64,000 nt of DNA from Porphyrobacter sp. (GTDB taxonomy: Bacteria > Pseudomonadota > Alphaproteobacteria > Sphingomonadales > Sphingomonadaceae): positions 310,001 to 374,000 of the forward strand of contig WGLN01000001.1 in NCBI GenBank assembly GCA_016125555.1. Direction: 5' to 3'. The notes beneath the pieces were generated by a model. It had not been told where the DNA came from and ran no database searches. It saw only the letters and a program-made list of their open reading frames with translations. The translations under genes were made by a program, and so were the position numbers. This document shows positions 25,758-34,312 of this stretch, piece by piece. Positions within the stretch are counted from its first letter, which is position 1; each line of letters opens with the position of its first letter.

Positions 25758-27991
25758 TCGGGCGGGGTCACGCCGTGTGCGCCGAGGAAGCGGAAGATGC
25801 TGTTCCAGACGTGCGGCCCGATCTTCTCGCCCGAAACCCGGTGGGTGTAGCCGGGATAGAGCATCATCTCGAAGGGCAGGTTGTTCTCCTGCAGCACCCC
25901 GATCAGTTCCGAGGAGTTCTCGAACACCACGTTGTCGTCGGACAGGCCGTGGATCAGGAGCAGCGGGTCGCTGATCTTGGTCGCATCGGGGATCGCGCTC
26001 GCGGTCTCGTAGGCCTCGGGCACCTCCCGCGGGTCGCCCATGTAACGCTCGGTGTAGTGCGTGTCGTAGAGTTCCCACCGGGTCACCGGCGCGCCGGCAA
26101 CCCCTGCGGCATAGAGGCCGGGATCGGCCTCCAGCATCTTCAGCGTCATGTAGCCGCCATAGGACCAGCCATAGATGGCGATCTTGTCGGGATCGACAAA
26201 GTCGAGGCTCTTGAGGAACGCGGCGCCCGCCTTCTGGTCACGCACCTCGGCGCCGCCCATGGCCCGGTAGATCGGCTGTTCGAAATCGACCCCGCGATTG
26301 GCCGATCCGCGGTTGTCGAGCACGAAATAGACATAGCCCTTGTCGACGATCGCCTGCGCCAGCGCGCCGGTCCAGCCCTTCGTCACCTGCTGGACGTGCG
26401 GGCCGCCGTAATGGCTGAAGAACACCGGGTAACGCTTGCCCGGCTCCATCCTGGGCTTGAGCATCATCCAGTGGAGCGGCGTGCCGTCCTCGGCGGCGAT
26501 GGTGCCGAACTCGGGCGTCACGTGACTGGCAAGGTAGGGCGCGTAGGGGTGGTCGCCCTCGACCCGGTTCTCCTCGATCCAGGCTACGCGCTTGCCGTCC
26601 GGCGTGGCGAGGTAGGACTGCGGCGGCTGGCTCGGGCTGGAGCGGGTGACGTAGAGCAGCCGGCCCTTCCCATCCATGCTCGCGCTGTTGGTGAAATCCG
26701 GGTCGGTCAGCAGTTCGGGTTCGCCCGTGCCGTCCAGCCGCGCGCGGTAGACCTGCTGGGTCAGCACCCCGGACATCGCCTGGTAGGTGAAGGTTCCCGC
26801 CTCTTCGTCGACGCCGACCAGCGCGGTGGCGGGCGAGGTGCCGCGGGTGAGCTGCGTCCACTGGCCGTCCGCCAGCCGATAGAACTGGCCGTAACCGTCG
26901 CGCTCGGACCACCACAGCAGACTGCCGTCCTCGAGGAAGCGGTAGTCATCGCTGAGATTGATCCAGTAGTCAGGCCGCGCGGCGTTCTCGGTGAACCAGA
27001 CCGTGCTGGCGCCGGTCGCGGGATCGACCTTCAGCACGTCGATCTTCGTCTGCGCGCGGTCCTGCCGCTGGACATAGATCGCCGAGCCATCGGGCGCCCA
27101 GTCGACCCGCGCGACATAGATGTCGAGATTGGGGCCAAGGTCGACCTTCACGCGGTTCGCGCCATCCGGGTCCATCACGTAAAGCTCGACCACCGCATTG
27201 TCGGTGCCCGCCGCGGGGTAGCGCTGGTCGAAGACCTTGGTGCCCTTGGCGCCGATGGCGGCGCGGGTGACGATGCCGACGGGGCTTTCGTCGGTGCGCT
27301 GGACGACGAGGCGCTGGTCATCGGGAGACCACCAGTAGCCCGTGAAGCGCCCCATTTCTTCCTGAGCGACGAACTCGGCCTCGCCCCAGCGGATCGTGTC
27401 GGCCTCTTCGGCAGGGGTGATCGGCTGCGCCTCGCCGCCCACCGGGCCCACCCACAACTGCCGGTCGCGCACGAAGGAGACGAAGGCGCCCTTGGCGGAA
27501 AGCTTGGGGTTGAGCTCGGTGCCCGCGGTGTCGGTGAGCCGGGTCACCGTTCCATCGAGGCGGGCGAGGTAGAGATCGCCGTCGAGCGGCACCAGCACGC
27601 CCGAACCGTCGCTCGCCCACTGGTAGGTGATGATGCCCTTGAGGCCCGCGACGCGGGCGCGCTCGCGCTGCATCTTCTCATCCTCGGAAAGCTCGCGCCC
27701 CGATCCCAGCGCGCGCGAATCGACGAGCATCCGCCATTCGCGGGTGTCGATGTCGTAGCCCCACAGGTCGTAACGCTCGCGCTCATCGGGGCGGTTGCGC
27801 AGCAGGGTGAGGTAGCGCCCGTCGGGGGAGAGCTTGACCTGCCGCGGCGCAGGGCCATCGAGCGCGGGCGAGGCGAACACCCGCTCGAGAGAAAGGGTCG
27901 GAGCCGTCTCAGCCATGACATCCTCCGCCAGCGCGGGAGTGGTCAGACAGGTCGAAAGGCTCAGGGCAACGGCAGCAAGGATCAAACGCAT
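25754..27991 (-). CDS. S9-family dipeptidyl peptidase IV-like protein, exported
   Basis: A 745-residue serine peptidase of the prolyl-oligopeptidase clan. A signal peptide (MRLILAAVALSLSTCLTTPALA) predicts periplasmic or outer-membrane location. The N-terminal two thirds form the beta-propeller with several W-x-D/S-P-D repeats (for example LSPDGRYLTLLRNRP). The C-terminal hydrolase domain has DNRGSANRG, the nucleophile GWSYGGYM, HGLSDDNVVF with the acid, and YPGYTHRV with the His. It would release N-terminal X-Pro dipeptides. A strong hairpin with an 8-bp stem (28014-28033) lies 22 nt before the ATG in its leader. The next gene is an amino-acid permease. Confidence 0.92.
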   Translation of the reverse strand: MRLILAAVALSLSTCLTTPALAEDVMAETAPTLSLERVFASPALDGPAPRQVKLSPDGRYLTLLRNRPDERERYDLWGYDIDTREWRMLVDSRALGSGRELSEDEKMQRERARVAGLKGIITYQWASDGSGVLVPLDGDLYLARLDGTVTRLTDTAGTELNPKLSAKGAFVSFVRDRQLWVGPVGGEAQPITPAEEADTIRWGEAEFVAQEEMGRFTGYWWSPDDQRLVVQRTDESPVGIVTRAAIGAKGTKVFDQRYPAAGTDNAVVELYVMDPDGANRVKVDLGPNLDIYVARVDWAPDGSAIYVQRQDRAQTKIDVLKVDPATGASTVWFTENAARPDYWINLSDDYRFLEDGSLLWWSERDGYGQFYRLADGQWTQLTRGTSPATALVGVDEEAGTFTYQAMSGVLTQQVYRARLDGTGEPELLTDPDFTNSASMDGKGRLLYVTRSSPSQPPQSYLATPDGKRVAWIEENRVEGDHPYAPYLASHVTPEFGTIAAEDGTPLHWMMLKPRMEPGKRYPVFFSHYGGPHVQQVTKGWTGALAQAIVDKGYVYFVLDNRGSANRGVDFEQPIYRAMGGAEVRDQKAGAAFLKSLDFVDPDKIAIYGWSYGGYMTLKMLEADPGLYAAGVAGAPVTRWELYDTHYTERYMGDPREVPEAYETASAIPDATKISDPLLLIHGLSDDNVVFENSSELIGVLQENNLPFEMMLYPGYTHRVSGEKIGPHVWNSIFRFLGAHGVTPPE

Positions 27992-28080
27992 TCAAAGCTC
28001 ACCTCGTGATGGAGCGCCGCCGGAGGGCGGCGCCGCGATGCCCGTCTCCTCGCAATCGCAGGCCCGAATGGCAAGGGCAC

Positions 28081-28111
28081 AAACGAAAAGGGCGACCCCG
28101 CGGGGCCGCCC
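28081..28111 (-). terminator. Rho-independent terminator after rplS
   Basis: On the minus strand GGGCGGCCC pairs with GGGTCGCCC (one wobble) around a CGCG loop and is followed by TTTTCGTTT. It lies 26 nt after the rplS stop. The 15-nt 3' flank CGCCCTTTTCGTTTG is identical to that of the atp terminator at 41323-41353. Confidence 0.85.
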
Positions 28112-28136
28112 TCTGTGTCCTTGCCGGCAATGGGCA

Positions 28137-28505
28137 TTACGCCTTGGGGGCGTTGACCTTGCGCTCGGCGATACGCGCGCTCTTGCCGGTGCGGCCGCGC
28201 AGGTAATAGAGCTTGGCACGGCGCACCACGCCGCGACGCACCACGGTGATGCTCTCGATGATCGGCGAATAGAGCGGGAAGACGCGCTCGACGCCTTCGC
28301 CGAAGCTGATCTTGCGCACGGTGAAGTTGCTGCCCATGCCGCGGTTCGAACGGGCGATCACGACGCCTTCGTAGTTCTGCACGCGCTCGCGGTTGCCTTC
28401 CTTCACCTTCACGCCGACGCGGACGGTGTCGCCCGCGCGGAATTCGGGGATGTCCTTGCCGGACTTGGCGATTTCTTCGGCTTCGATCTGCTGGATCAGG
28501 TTCAC
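28137..28505 (-). CDS. rplS: 50S ribosomal protein L19
   Basis: A 122-residue L19 from the interface side of the large subunit. [42 protein letters not shown] and the ending [14 protein letters not shown] are diagnostic. It starts with GTG and overlaps the trmD stop as GTGA. It is the last gene of the ffh/rpsP/rimM/trmD transcription unit. Confidence 0.97.
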   Translation of the reverse strand: MNLIQQIEAEEIAKSGKDIPEFRAGDTVRVGVKVKEGNRERVQNYEGVVIARSNRGMGSNFTVRKISFGEGVERVFPLYSPIIESITVVRRGVVRRAKLYYLRGRTGKSARIAERKVNAPKA

Positions 28506-29245
28506 TGGTCCGGTTCCTTAGTTTTGCGCCGCGCGCCAGAGGCAGGCTGGACCCGAGCGCCCTCATAGCGCTCCCACAAGTCCGGCCTGCGTGACCGAGT
28601 ATCGTTCTCGCTTTGCAGCTTGCGCCACGCCGCGATCTTCGCATGATCCCCCGATCGCAGCACTTCGGGGATCGTGCGCCCTTCCCATTCCTGAGGTCGG
28701 GTGTAGTGCGGATATTCGAGAAGCCCCGTTTCGAAGCTTTCCTCGGTCCCGCTTGAAGGCGCGCCCATTACTCCGGGAAGCAGGCGAATGCAAGCGTCGA
28801 GAATGGTCAGCGCCGCCATCTCTCCCCCCGAGAGCACGACGTCGGCGAGGGACACCTGTTCGATCTCGGGCCGGGCCTCGAACAGGCGCTCGTCGAAGCC
28901 CTCGAACCGCCCGCACAGGATGATGGCGCCGGGGCCGCTCGCAAGCTCGCGGATGCGCGCTTGCGTGATGGGCTTGCCGCGCGGGGTCATGGCGAGGATG
29001 GGGCGCCCGGCGGCGGCCACGCTATCCAGCGCCCGCGCCAGCACGTCGCACTTCAGCACCATCCCCGCCCCGCCGCCGGCAGGCGTGTCGTCGACGGTGC
29101 GGTGCCTGTCAGTGGCGAAGTCGCGGATCTGCACCGTATCGCAGGCCCATTTGCCCTCGGCCATGGCGCGGCCCGCGAGGCTGTGCCCGAGCGGCCCGGG
29201 GAACATCTCCGGATAGAGCGTGAGAATGGTGGCGGCGAAGGTCAT
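28502..29245 (-). CDS. trmD: tRNA (guanine-N1)-methyltransferase (m1G37)
   Basis: A 247-residue SPOUT methyltransferase that methylates G37 next to the anticodon and prevents frameshifting. [19 protein letters not shown] opens the protein. The knot region contains [18 protein letters not shown]-like [24 protein letters not shown] and the [14 protein letters not shown] segment. It is followed by a C-terminal tRNA-binding domain with [13 protein letters not shown]. It is normally directly after rimM; here three extra genes intervene, the nearest ending 22 bp upstream. Confidence 0.95.
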   Translation of the reverse strand: MTFAATILTLYPEMFPGPLGHSLAGRAMAEGKWACDTVQIRDFATDRHRTVDDTPAGGGAGMVLKCDVLARALDSVAAAGRPILAMTPRGKPITQARIRELASGPGAIILCGRFEGFDERLFEARPEIEQVSLADVVLSGGEMAALTILDACIRLLPGVMGAPSSGTEESFETGLLEYPHYTRPQEWEGRTIPEVLRSGDHAKIAAWRKLQSENDTRSRRPDLWERYEGARVQPASGARRKTKEPDQ

Positions 29246-29267
29246 CGCCGCCGCTTACGCGCGGAAA

Positions 29268-30101
29268 TCAGCCCCCGCAACCGCCGCAGCCGCCGCCCCC
29301 GCAACCGCCGCCACCGTCGCCGCTGCTGTCGCCTCCGCAGCCGCCGCCGCCGTCGCCGCCGCCGTCTTGCCGCCGGGTCGCGTGGACCGGCTCCCAGGGG
29401 GTGCCGACCAGCACGCCGGTGCCGAACAGCGCCACCGCCAGTGCCGCTTCCTCGGGCTGCGGCGCACAGGCAATGCGCGAGGCCCGGGCGCGCTCGGTCT
29501 CGACCGCCGCGATCCCGGCACGGGTGCGCGAATCGAACTTGAGGAAGCGGACCACCGCGAGGCCGACCGTCAGAGCGATGAGCACGATCAGGAAGCCGGT
29601 TGGCTCACCCAGCGCGCTCCCCGCCCTCTGGCGATAGAGACCGATCATCAGCAGCACGAGGTAGGGGGAGATCGACAGCCAGCGCAGGCGCAACACCGCC
29701 TCGCGGCGCATCAGCAATCCGCTGCGCCGCAGCCGTGCCGCGACCCGCTCGGCGTGGACCGCGAGCAGCCGCTGCGCCTCGCCGAGCGTCATGGGCGCAT
29801 CATGCGCCAGCACGGCCTTGCCCGCAGGGGAGGTCGGCAGGCTCGCCTGGACCACCACCAGCCGCCCCTTCTCGCCGGTTGCGAGCCCGCCGCGCACGAA
29901 CAGGTCGGCGAGCAGCGAATCGGCGAAGCGCGCCGGTCCGCCGGCGAGATAGGCGATGCTCTCGGCATCGGACGATTCGCCCGCGCGACCGGATTCGCGC
30001 AGGTTCGCGGGGATCCACCAGGCGGCAAGGATCGCGATCCCCAGCAGCACCGTGTAAAACAACAAGAACTCGCCGCCCGTCAGAGACGAGAACAGCTGCA
30101 T
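29268..30101 (-). CDS. TIGR04222-type membrane protein with Gly/Cys-rich tail
   Basis: A 277-residue protein with an N-terminal membrane helix (FLLFYTVLLGIAILAAWW), a soluble segment (LAGGPARFADSLLADLFVRGGL) characteristic of the TIGR04222 domain, and two further membrane helices around residues 145-185. The last 30 residues are almost only Gly with Cys and Asp, ending GGGGCGGGGCGGCGG. The ATG at 30101 is chosen because it overlaps the preceding stop as TGATG and has AAGGA upstream; a frame to 30125 exists. The tail could bind metal, form disulfides or be modified; function unknown. Confidence 0.75.
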   Translation of the reverse strand: MQLFSSLTGGEFLLFYTVLLGIAILAAWWIPANLRESGRAGESSDAESIAYLAGGPARFADSLLADLFVRGGLATGEKGRLVVVQASLPTSPAGKAVLAHDAPMTLGEAQRLLAVHAERVAARLRRSGLLMRREAVLRLRWLSISPYLVLLMIGLYRQRAGSALGEPTGFLIVLIALTVGLAVVRFLKFDSRTRAGIAAVETERARASRIACAPQPEEAALAVALFGTGVLVGTPWEPVHATRRQDGGGDGGGGCGGDSSGDGGGGCGGGGCGGCGG

Positions 30102-30646
30102 CACATTATCCTTCCCGCGAGCCATCCCGCCACGAAGACGGTCAGACCCAGCGCCAGCGCGACCCGGCGTCGAAGGACGATAACATCGAAACCGTTAATG
30201 CGAATACCTTGCGGATCGACGTGGAAGCGGCGGCGCGCCGAAGGCCAGATATCGGGCGGCGGCGGGGCGCCGAAAACGGCCTCGTAGGCGGCGAGCGTTT
30301 CGGCATACTGGCGGTAGTATCTTTCGCGCTCCACCGCGCCCCCGGCGGTCGGCCCGTGGTGCAGCGGCGCGCCGAGCACCTGCGCGCAGAACACCTCCCA
30401 ATAGTCGCGGGAATAGGTGAGGTGGAGGTGCCAGGCCTGATCGACGGCGTCCGACGGCGTGACCGCGTGCCCGGCGGTCATGGCGAGATAGCAGAAACGC
30501 TTGTATTCGCCGATCACCCGCGCGGCGTGGGCAGCGTCCCAGCGGTTCTCGCGCGCGAGCCGGGCGGCGAAGGTGAGCGCGGCACCGGGCGGGCCGATCT
30601 CGTGCGCGGCGATGCGGTGCCACAGGTCGTCGTCGCGGTGCTGCAA
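30101..30646 (-). CDS. Glycine-rich-domain-protein-like (GRDP-like) protein
   Basis: A 181-residue protein with a mid-region AVDQAWHLHLTYSRDYWEVF followed by APLHHGPT, a W-H-x-H...HH arrangement typical of proteins annotated as glycine-rich domain-containing-like. Such genes are often found beside TIGR04222 genes. The clustered histidines suggest metal binding. A C-terminal hydrophobic helix (VALALGLTVFVAGWLAG) would anchor it in the membrane. It overlaps the TIGR04222 gene by one base. Biochemical role unknown. Confidence 0.7.
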   Translation of the reverse strand: MQHRDDDLWHRIAAHEIGPPGAALTFAARLARENRWDAAHAARVIGEYKRFCYLAMTAGHAVTPSDAVDQAWHLHLTYSRDYWEVFCAQVLGAPLHHGPTAGGAVERERYYRQYAETLAAYEAVFGAPPPPDIWPSARRRFHVDPQGIRINGFDVIVLRRRVALALGLTVFVAGWLAGRIM

Positions 30647-30659
30647 CGCGCCGGACCCG

Positions 30660-30983
30660 CTATTCGAAGACCTGCGGATCGAACCGCGTCAACCGGTCGA
30701 GCCGCCTTGTGGCGAAGTGAGCGACCGGCCAGGCGATCAGCGCACCGACCCCCAGCGTAAGAGCAAATCCGATGGCTTGTTCCCCGTCGAACTGCCCCTG
30801 ATCTACCGAAATCATCGCGAATGTCGGCGCGAGGATCACCAGCGGTGCGCCGACAGCCGCCGCGAATACCCGCCGCGTACGGCTTTGGCCGCCGAGCACG
30901 AAGCGCACCAGCAGCACCGCGCCGAGCGCGACCATCTGAAGCAGAGCGGCAAACAGCACGATGCCGAAAACAGCGGTGACCAT
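30660..30983 (-). CDS. Small membrane protein, unknown function
   Basis: A 107-residue protein with four hydrophobic stretches (AVFGIVLFAALLQMVALGAVLLVRFVL-type start, then AAVGAPLVILAPTFAMI and AIGFALTLGVGALIAWPVA) and a short basic tail. The ATG at 30983 is 5 bp after the rimM stop; an upstream frame into rimM is not used. It is the first of three extra genes between rimM and trmD. Its base composition looks slightly less GC-rich than its neighbours. No family recognised. Confidence 0.65.
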   Translation of the reverse strand: MVTAVFGIVLFAALLQMVALGAVLLVRFVLGGQSRTRRVFAAAVGAPLVILAPTFAMISVDQGQFDGEQAIGFALTLGVGALIAWPVAHFATRRLDRLTRFDPQVFE

Positions 30984-30988
30984 GGCCG

Positions 30989-31492
30989 CTAGTCTTCGGC
31001 GAAAGCACTCGCGATAACAAGCCGGCGTTCGTCCCAATCCAGCACGGCGGCGGGGATCATCGGCACCATGAAGGTTTTCGGCCCCTTCTCGGGCACGGGG
31101 GCGCGGGCGATTTCGACGATGTCGGTGGCGCCGAAGTTCTCGATTCCCGCGACCGTGCCGACCGGCTCGCCGGTATCGGTGACCACGGCGAGGCCGAGAA
31201 GGTCGGCGTGGTAATATTCGCCCTCGCCGAGCGGCGGCAGGGCATCGCGCGGGACGGTGAGGACCGTGCCGCGCAGGCGTTCGGCATCGGCGCGCGAGGT
31301 GCTTTCGGCGAGCCGGGCGATGGCCCCGCCCTTGCCGTCCTCGCGGATCTTCACGAGGGTCAGCGCGCCGTCATTGAAGCGCTTGTGCTTCGCGAGCGCC
31401 GCAACGCCCTCGCCGAACAGCTTCAGGCGCACCTCGCCCGCCACCCCGTGCGCGCCGGCAATGGCGGCGAGGGTGACGGGCTTGGCGGTCAT
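30989..31492 (-). CDS. rimM: Ribosome maturation factor RimM
   Basis: A 167-residue factor that binds S19 and helps form the head of the 30S subunit. The N-terminal domain carries TLAAIAGAHGVAGEVRLKLF and LRGTVLTVPRDALPPLGEGEYYHADLLGLAV, and the PRC-barrel C-terminal domain holds GTVAGIENFGATDIVEI and MVPMIPAAV. It starts 6 bp after rpsP as in the classical rpsP-rimM-trmD-rplS operon. Confidence 0.95.
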   Translation of the reverse strand: MTAKPVTLAAIAGAHGVAGEVRLKLFGEGVAALAKHKRFNDGALTLVKIREDGKGGAIARLAESTSRADAERLRGTVLTVPRDALPPLGEGEYYHADLLGLAVVTDTGEPVGTVAGIENFGATDIVEIARAPVPEKGPKTFMVPMIPAAVLDWDERRLVIASAFAED

Positions 31493-31498
31493 GCGGAA

Positions 31499-31993
31499 TT
31501 AGCCTTCGGCCTGCTCTTCGGCAGCGGCTTCCTCAGCCGGAGCTTCCTCGGCAGCGGCTTCCTCGGCGGGCGCTTCCTCGGCGGCGGGCTCTTCAGCCGG
31601 AGCGGCGGCAGCGGCCTTGGCCTCTTCCTCGGCGGCGCGCTTGGCTTCCTCGGCCTCGGCGATCTTGGCGGCACGCTCCTCGGCGCGCTCCTTGGCCTTC
31701 TCGCCCGGTTCGCCCTTCTTGGGGTTGTTGCGGGCCGCACGCTCCTTGATGCCGGCGGCGTCGAGGAAGCGGGCGACGCGGTCGGTCGGCTGCGCGCCGA
31801 CACCGATCCAGTAGCGCGCGCGGTCCTCGTCGAGCTTCACGCGCTCGGCCGAATCCTTGGCGAGCAGCGGGTTGTAGGTGCCGATCTGCTCGAGATACTT
31901 GCCGTCGCGCGGGCTGCGGCTGTTGGCGACGACGATGCGGTAATAGGGACGCTTCTTGGCACCGCCGCGCGAGAGCCGGATGGAAATGGACAT
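31499..31993 (-). CDS. rpsP: 30S ribosomal protein S16 with long acidic tail
   Basis: A 164-residue S16. The first 80 residues are the conserved protein ([30 protein letters not shown] start, [28 protein letters not shown]). The remaining half is a low-complexity Ala/Glu/Pro tail with tandem [12 protein letters not shown] units, longer than most S16 proteins; similar tails occur in sphingomonads. GAAAGG stands 7 nt before the ATG. The 54-bp spacer to ffh is unusually AT-rich. Confidence 0.95.
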   Translation of the reverse strand: MSISIRLSRGGAKKRPYYRIVVANSRSPRDGKYLEQIGTYNPLLAKDSAERVKLDEDRARYWIGVGAQPTDRVARFLDAAGIKERAARNNPKKGEPGEKAKERAEERAAKIAEAEEAKRAAEEEAKAAAAAPAEEPAAEEAPAEEAAAEEAPAEEAAAEEQAEG

Positions 31994-32047
31994 GATGATA
32001 CCTTTCGACTGGAATTGAACTGTTGAACTGAAACTTCTGACTTGAAA

Positions 32048-33505
32048 CTATTTCTTGCGCGGCGGGCCACCAAGGCCGGGCAGTCCGCCCATCCCGCCCC
32101 CGCCGAGACCGGGCAAGCCGCCGGACGGCGGGCCGCCGAGGCCGCCCATCCCGCCCATCCCGCCGCCGCCGCCGAACATCGCGGCGAGGCCCTTCAGCCC
32201 GCCCATCTTCTTGATCTGCTTCATCGCGCGCGCCATTTCCTGGTGCATCTTCAGCAGCTTGTTGACGGTCTGCACGTCCGTCCCGCTGCCCGCCGCGACG
32301 CGCTTCTTGCGCTTGGCGTTCATCAGGTCGGGATTGGCGCGTTCCTTGGGAGTCATCGAGGCAATCACCGCCTCGAGGTGGACGAGCACCTTGTCGTCCA
32401 TCCCGCTCGCCTGCATCGCGGCCTTGGCCTTCTTCATGCCCGGCATCATGCCCGCGAGCATCCCGAGCCCGCCCATGTTGCGCATCTGGCGCAGCTGCAT
32501 GGCGAGATCGTCGAGGTCGAACTTGCCCTTCTCGAGGTTGCGCGCGAGCTTTTCGGCGTCCTCTTCCTTGATCGTCGCCGCCGCCTTCTCGACGAGGCTG
32601 ACGACGTCGCCCATGCCGAGGATGCGGTCGGCGACCGATGCGGGGCGGAACACCTCGATCGCGTCGAGCTTCTCGCCGGTGCCGGCGAACTTGATCGGCT
32701 TGCCGGTGACCGCACGCATCGAGAGCGCCGCGCCGCCACGGGCATCGCCGTCCATGCGGGTGAGCACCACGCCGGTGAGCGGAACCTCGCCGCTGAAGCT
32801 CTGCGCGACGTTGACCGCGTCCTGGCCGGTCAGGCTGTCGACCACCAGCAGCACCTCGTTGGGCGCCGACACGCCCGCGACCGCCTTCATCTCGGCCATC
32901 AGCGCGTCATCGACGTGGAGGCGGCCCGCGGTGTCGAGCAGCAGCACGTCGAAATTCTGGAGGCGCGCCGCTTCCATCGCACGCCGCGCGATGTCGACCG
33001 GCTGCTGGCCCGCGACGATCGGCAGGGTCGCGACATCGACCTGGGTGCCGAGCACCGCCAGCTGTTCCTGCGCCGCCGGACGGTTGACGTCGAGCGAGGC
33101 CATCAGCGCCTTCTTGCCGTGGCGTTCGCGGATCAGCTTGGCGAGCTTGGCGGTGGTGGTCGTCTTGCCCGAGCCCTGCAGGCCGACCATCATGATCACC
33201 ACCGGCGGCTTGGCGTCGAGCTTCAGCCCCTCGGTCTCGGCCCCGCCGAGCGTTTCGATCAGCTCGTCATGGACGATCTTGATGACCTGCTGGCCGGGGG
33301 TGACCGAGCGCAGCACGTCCTGGCCCACGGCCTTTTCGGTGACGGCGTCGATGAAGCGGCGGGCGACGGGCAGCGCGACATCGGCTTCAAGGAGCGCGAT
33401 GCGCACCTCGCGCATGGCGTCGCGGACGTCCTGCTCCTTGAGCGCGCCGCGCCCCTTGAGCTTGTCGAAGACCCCGCCGAGCCGGTCGGACAGCGTGTCG
33501 AACAT
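32048..33505 (-). CDS. ffh: Signal recognition particle protein Ffh (SRP54)
   Basis: A 485-residue GTPase that delivers inner-membrane proteins to FtsY. The N domain begins MFDTLSDRLGGVFDKLKGRG; the G domain has GLQGSGKTTTTAKLA, DVNRPAAQEQL, DTAGRLHVDDALM, TRMDGDARGGAAL and the FAGTGEKLDAIEVF closing motif. The Met-rich M domain (MGGLGMLAGMMPGMKKAK) binds 4.5S RNA. The C-terminal 60 residues are Gly/Met/Pro low complexity. It heads the rpsP-rimM-trmD-rplS cluster. Confidence 0.96.
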   Translation of the reverse strand: MFDTLSDRLGGVFDKLKGRGALKEQDVRDAMREVRIALLEADVALPVARRFIDAVTEKAVGQDVLRSVTPGQQVIKIVHDELIETLGGAETEGLKLDAKPPVVIMMVGLQGSGKTTTTAKLAKLIRERHGKKALMASLDVNRPAAQEQLAVLGTQVDVATLPIVAGQQPVDIARRAMEAARLQNFDVLLLDTAGRLHVDDALMAEMKAVAGVSAPNEVLLVVDSLTGQDAVNVAQSFSGEVPLTGVVLTRMDGDARGGAALSMRAVTGKPIKFAGTGEKLDAIEVFRPASVADRILGMGDVVSLVEKAAATIKEEDAEKLARNLEKGKFDLDDLAMQLRQMRNMGGLGMLAGMMPGMKKAKAAMQASGMDDKVLVHLEAVIASMTPKERANPDLMNAKRKKRVAAGSGTDVQTVNKLLKMHQEMARAMKQIKKMGGLKGLAAMFGGGGGMGGMGGLGGPPSGGLPGLGGGGMGGLPGLGGPPRKK

Positions 33506-33545
33506 CGCTTGGCTCCTCCATCCGGACCCGCGGGAACCGGTAAAC

Positions 33546-33585
33546 GCGAAAAACGCCGGCGGACGAAACCTCGTCGGCCAGCGTT
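33546..33585 (-). terminator. Terminator after tRNA-Ala
   Basis: On the minus strand a 14-nt arm (33585-33572) pairs with 33565-33552 with one wobble and one mismatch, around a 6-nt loop AGGTTT, followed by TTTTCGCGTTT. It lies 40 bp after the tRNA 3' end and upstream of ffh. Confidence 0.75.
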
Positions 33586-33625
33586 GCGAGCTTCCGTAGC
33601 GAAACCCGACTTTGTCAGTGGTGAC

Positions 33626-33701
33626 TGGTGGAGCCTAGCGGGATCGAACCGCTGACCTCAACACTGCCAGTGTTGCGCTCTCCCAGCTGAGCTAAGGCCC
33701 C
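33626..33701 (-). tRNA. tRNA-Ala (anticodon GGC)
   Basis: A 76-nt cloverleaf including an encoded CCA end. On the minus strand it begins GGGGCCTTAGCTCAGC and ends AGGCTCCACCA. The anticodon arm CAACA-CTGGCAG-TGTTG gives GGC, and GGTTCGATCC is the T arm. The acceptor stem has G3 opposite T70, the G3:U70 pair that identifies alanine tRNA. It follows the TIGR02300 gene on the same strand and a terminator follows it. Confidence 0.95.
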
Positions 33702-33785
33702 GAGCCAGTCATCGTGCGAGCGAGGCATCGCCTGCTCGCGGGAGGCGCCCAATATAGGGGGCGCCTCCCCATTGCAAGAGCAAAA

Positions 33786-34127
33786 TCAGCTCTCGTCGTC
33801 CTCGTCGTCGCCCTTGCCCTTGGACACGCCAAGATCGTCGTCGCCGCCGAGATCGACGTCGTTGTCGGGCGAATCGCCGTCGTCGTCGATGTCCTCGATA
33901 TCGTCGAGATCGTCGATGTCGTCATCGCCGCCGAGATCGGAATCGGCCTCGGTCTCCTTCTTCTTCTCTTCCTCGAAGGGGATCGGCTGCTTGGACTTGA
34001 GCACCGGCTCGGGCGTCCAGGTCTCGCCGCATTCGATGCAGGCGACCGGGTCTTCCTTGCCGAGATCGTAGAACCGTTCCCCGCACTTGGGGCAGGTACG
34101 CTTGGTACCCCATTCGGGCTTTGCCAT
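33786..34127 (-). CDS. TIGR02300 family protein (zinc-ribbon plus acidic tail)
   Basis: A 113-residue protein with an N-terminal zinc-ribbon: KRTCPKCGERFYDLGKEDP and ACIECGETW supply four cysteines. The rest is extremely rich in Asp and Glu. This matches TIGR02300, an alphaproteobacterial family of unknown function. The ATG at 34127 directly precedes the conserved AKPEWGTKRTCPKCG; a frame to 34187 is not used. tRNA-Ala lies 84 bp downstream on the same strand and may be processed from the same transcript. Confidence 0.9.
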   Translation of the reverse strand: MAKPEWGTKRTCPKCGERFYDLGKEDPVACIECGETWTPEPVLKSKQPIPFEEEKKKETEADSDLGGDDDIDDLDDIEDIDDDGDSPDNDVDLGGDDDLGVSKGKGDDEDDES

Positions 34128-34217
34128 CTTTGTTCCTCGAAACAGGCCGACCCCTGTGGGGGACCGGCGGAAATCTTGCACATTCACGTGGGATTGGCAG
34201 CGGTGATGTGGTCGGGA

Positions 34218-34245
34218 TTGTGGGGTCGGGCAAGCCCTTTATCAA
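34218..34245 (+). promoter_or_regulatory. Candidate aroA promoter
   Basis: TTGTGG at 34218-34223 and TATCAA at 34240-34245 are 16 bp apart. A start near 34252 would leave about 60 nt before the aroA ATG. Confidence 0.4.
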
Positions 34246-34312
34246 GAGCGTCCGGCCCCGCGCGCGGCGCGCCTTGCCAGAAGCGCGGGGCGCTGTCAAA
34301 GACCGCCGCCTG

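Noticed and set aside
25691-28009. A 772-codon plus-strand frame
   Set aside because: Mirror image of the DPP-IV-like gene, which has all catalytic motifs; the mirror frame has none.
28014-28033. Hairpin GCGCCGCC/GGCGGCGC with a GGAG/CTCC loop upstream of the DPP-IV-like gene
   Set aside because: It resembles the first stem of the structured repeat, but none of the following linker or second stem is present, so it is not counted as a fourth copy.
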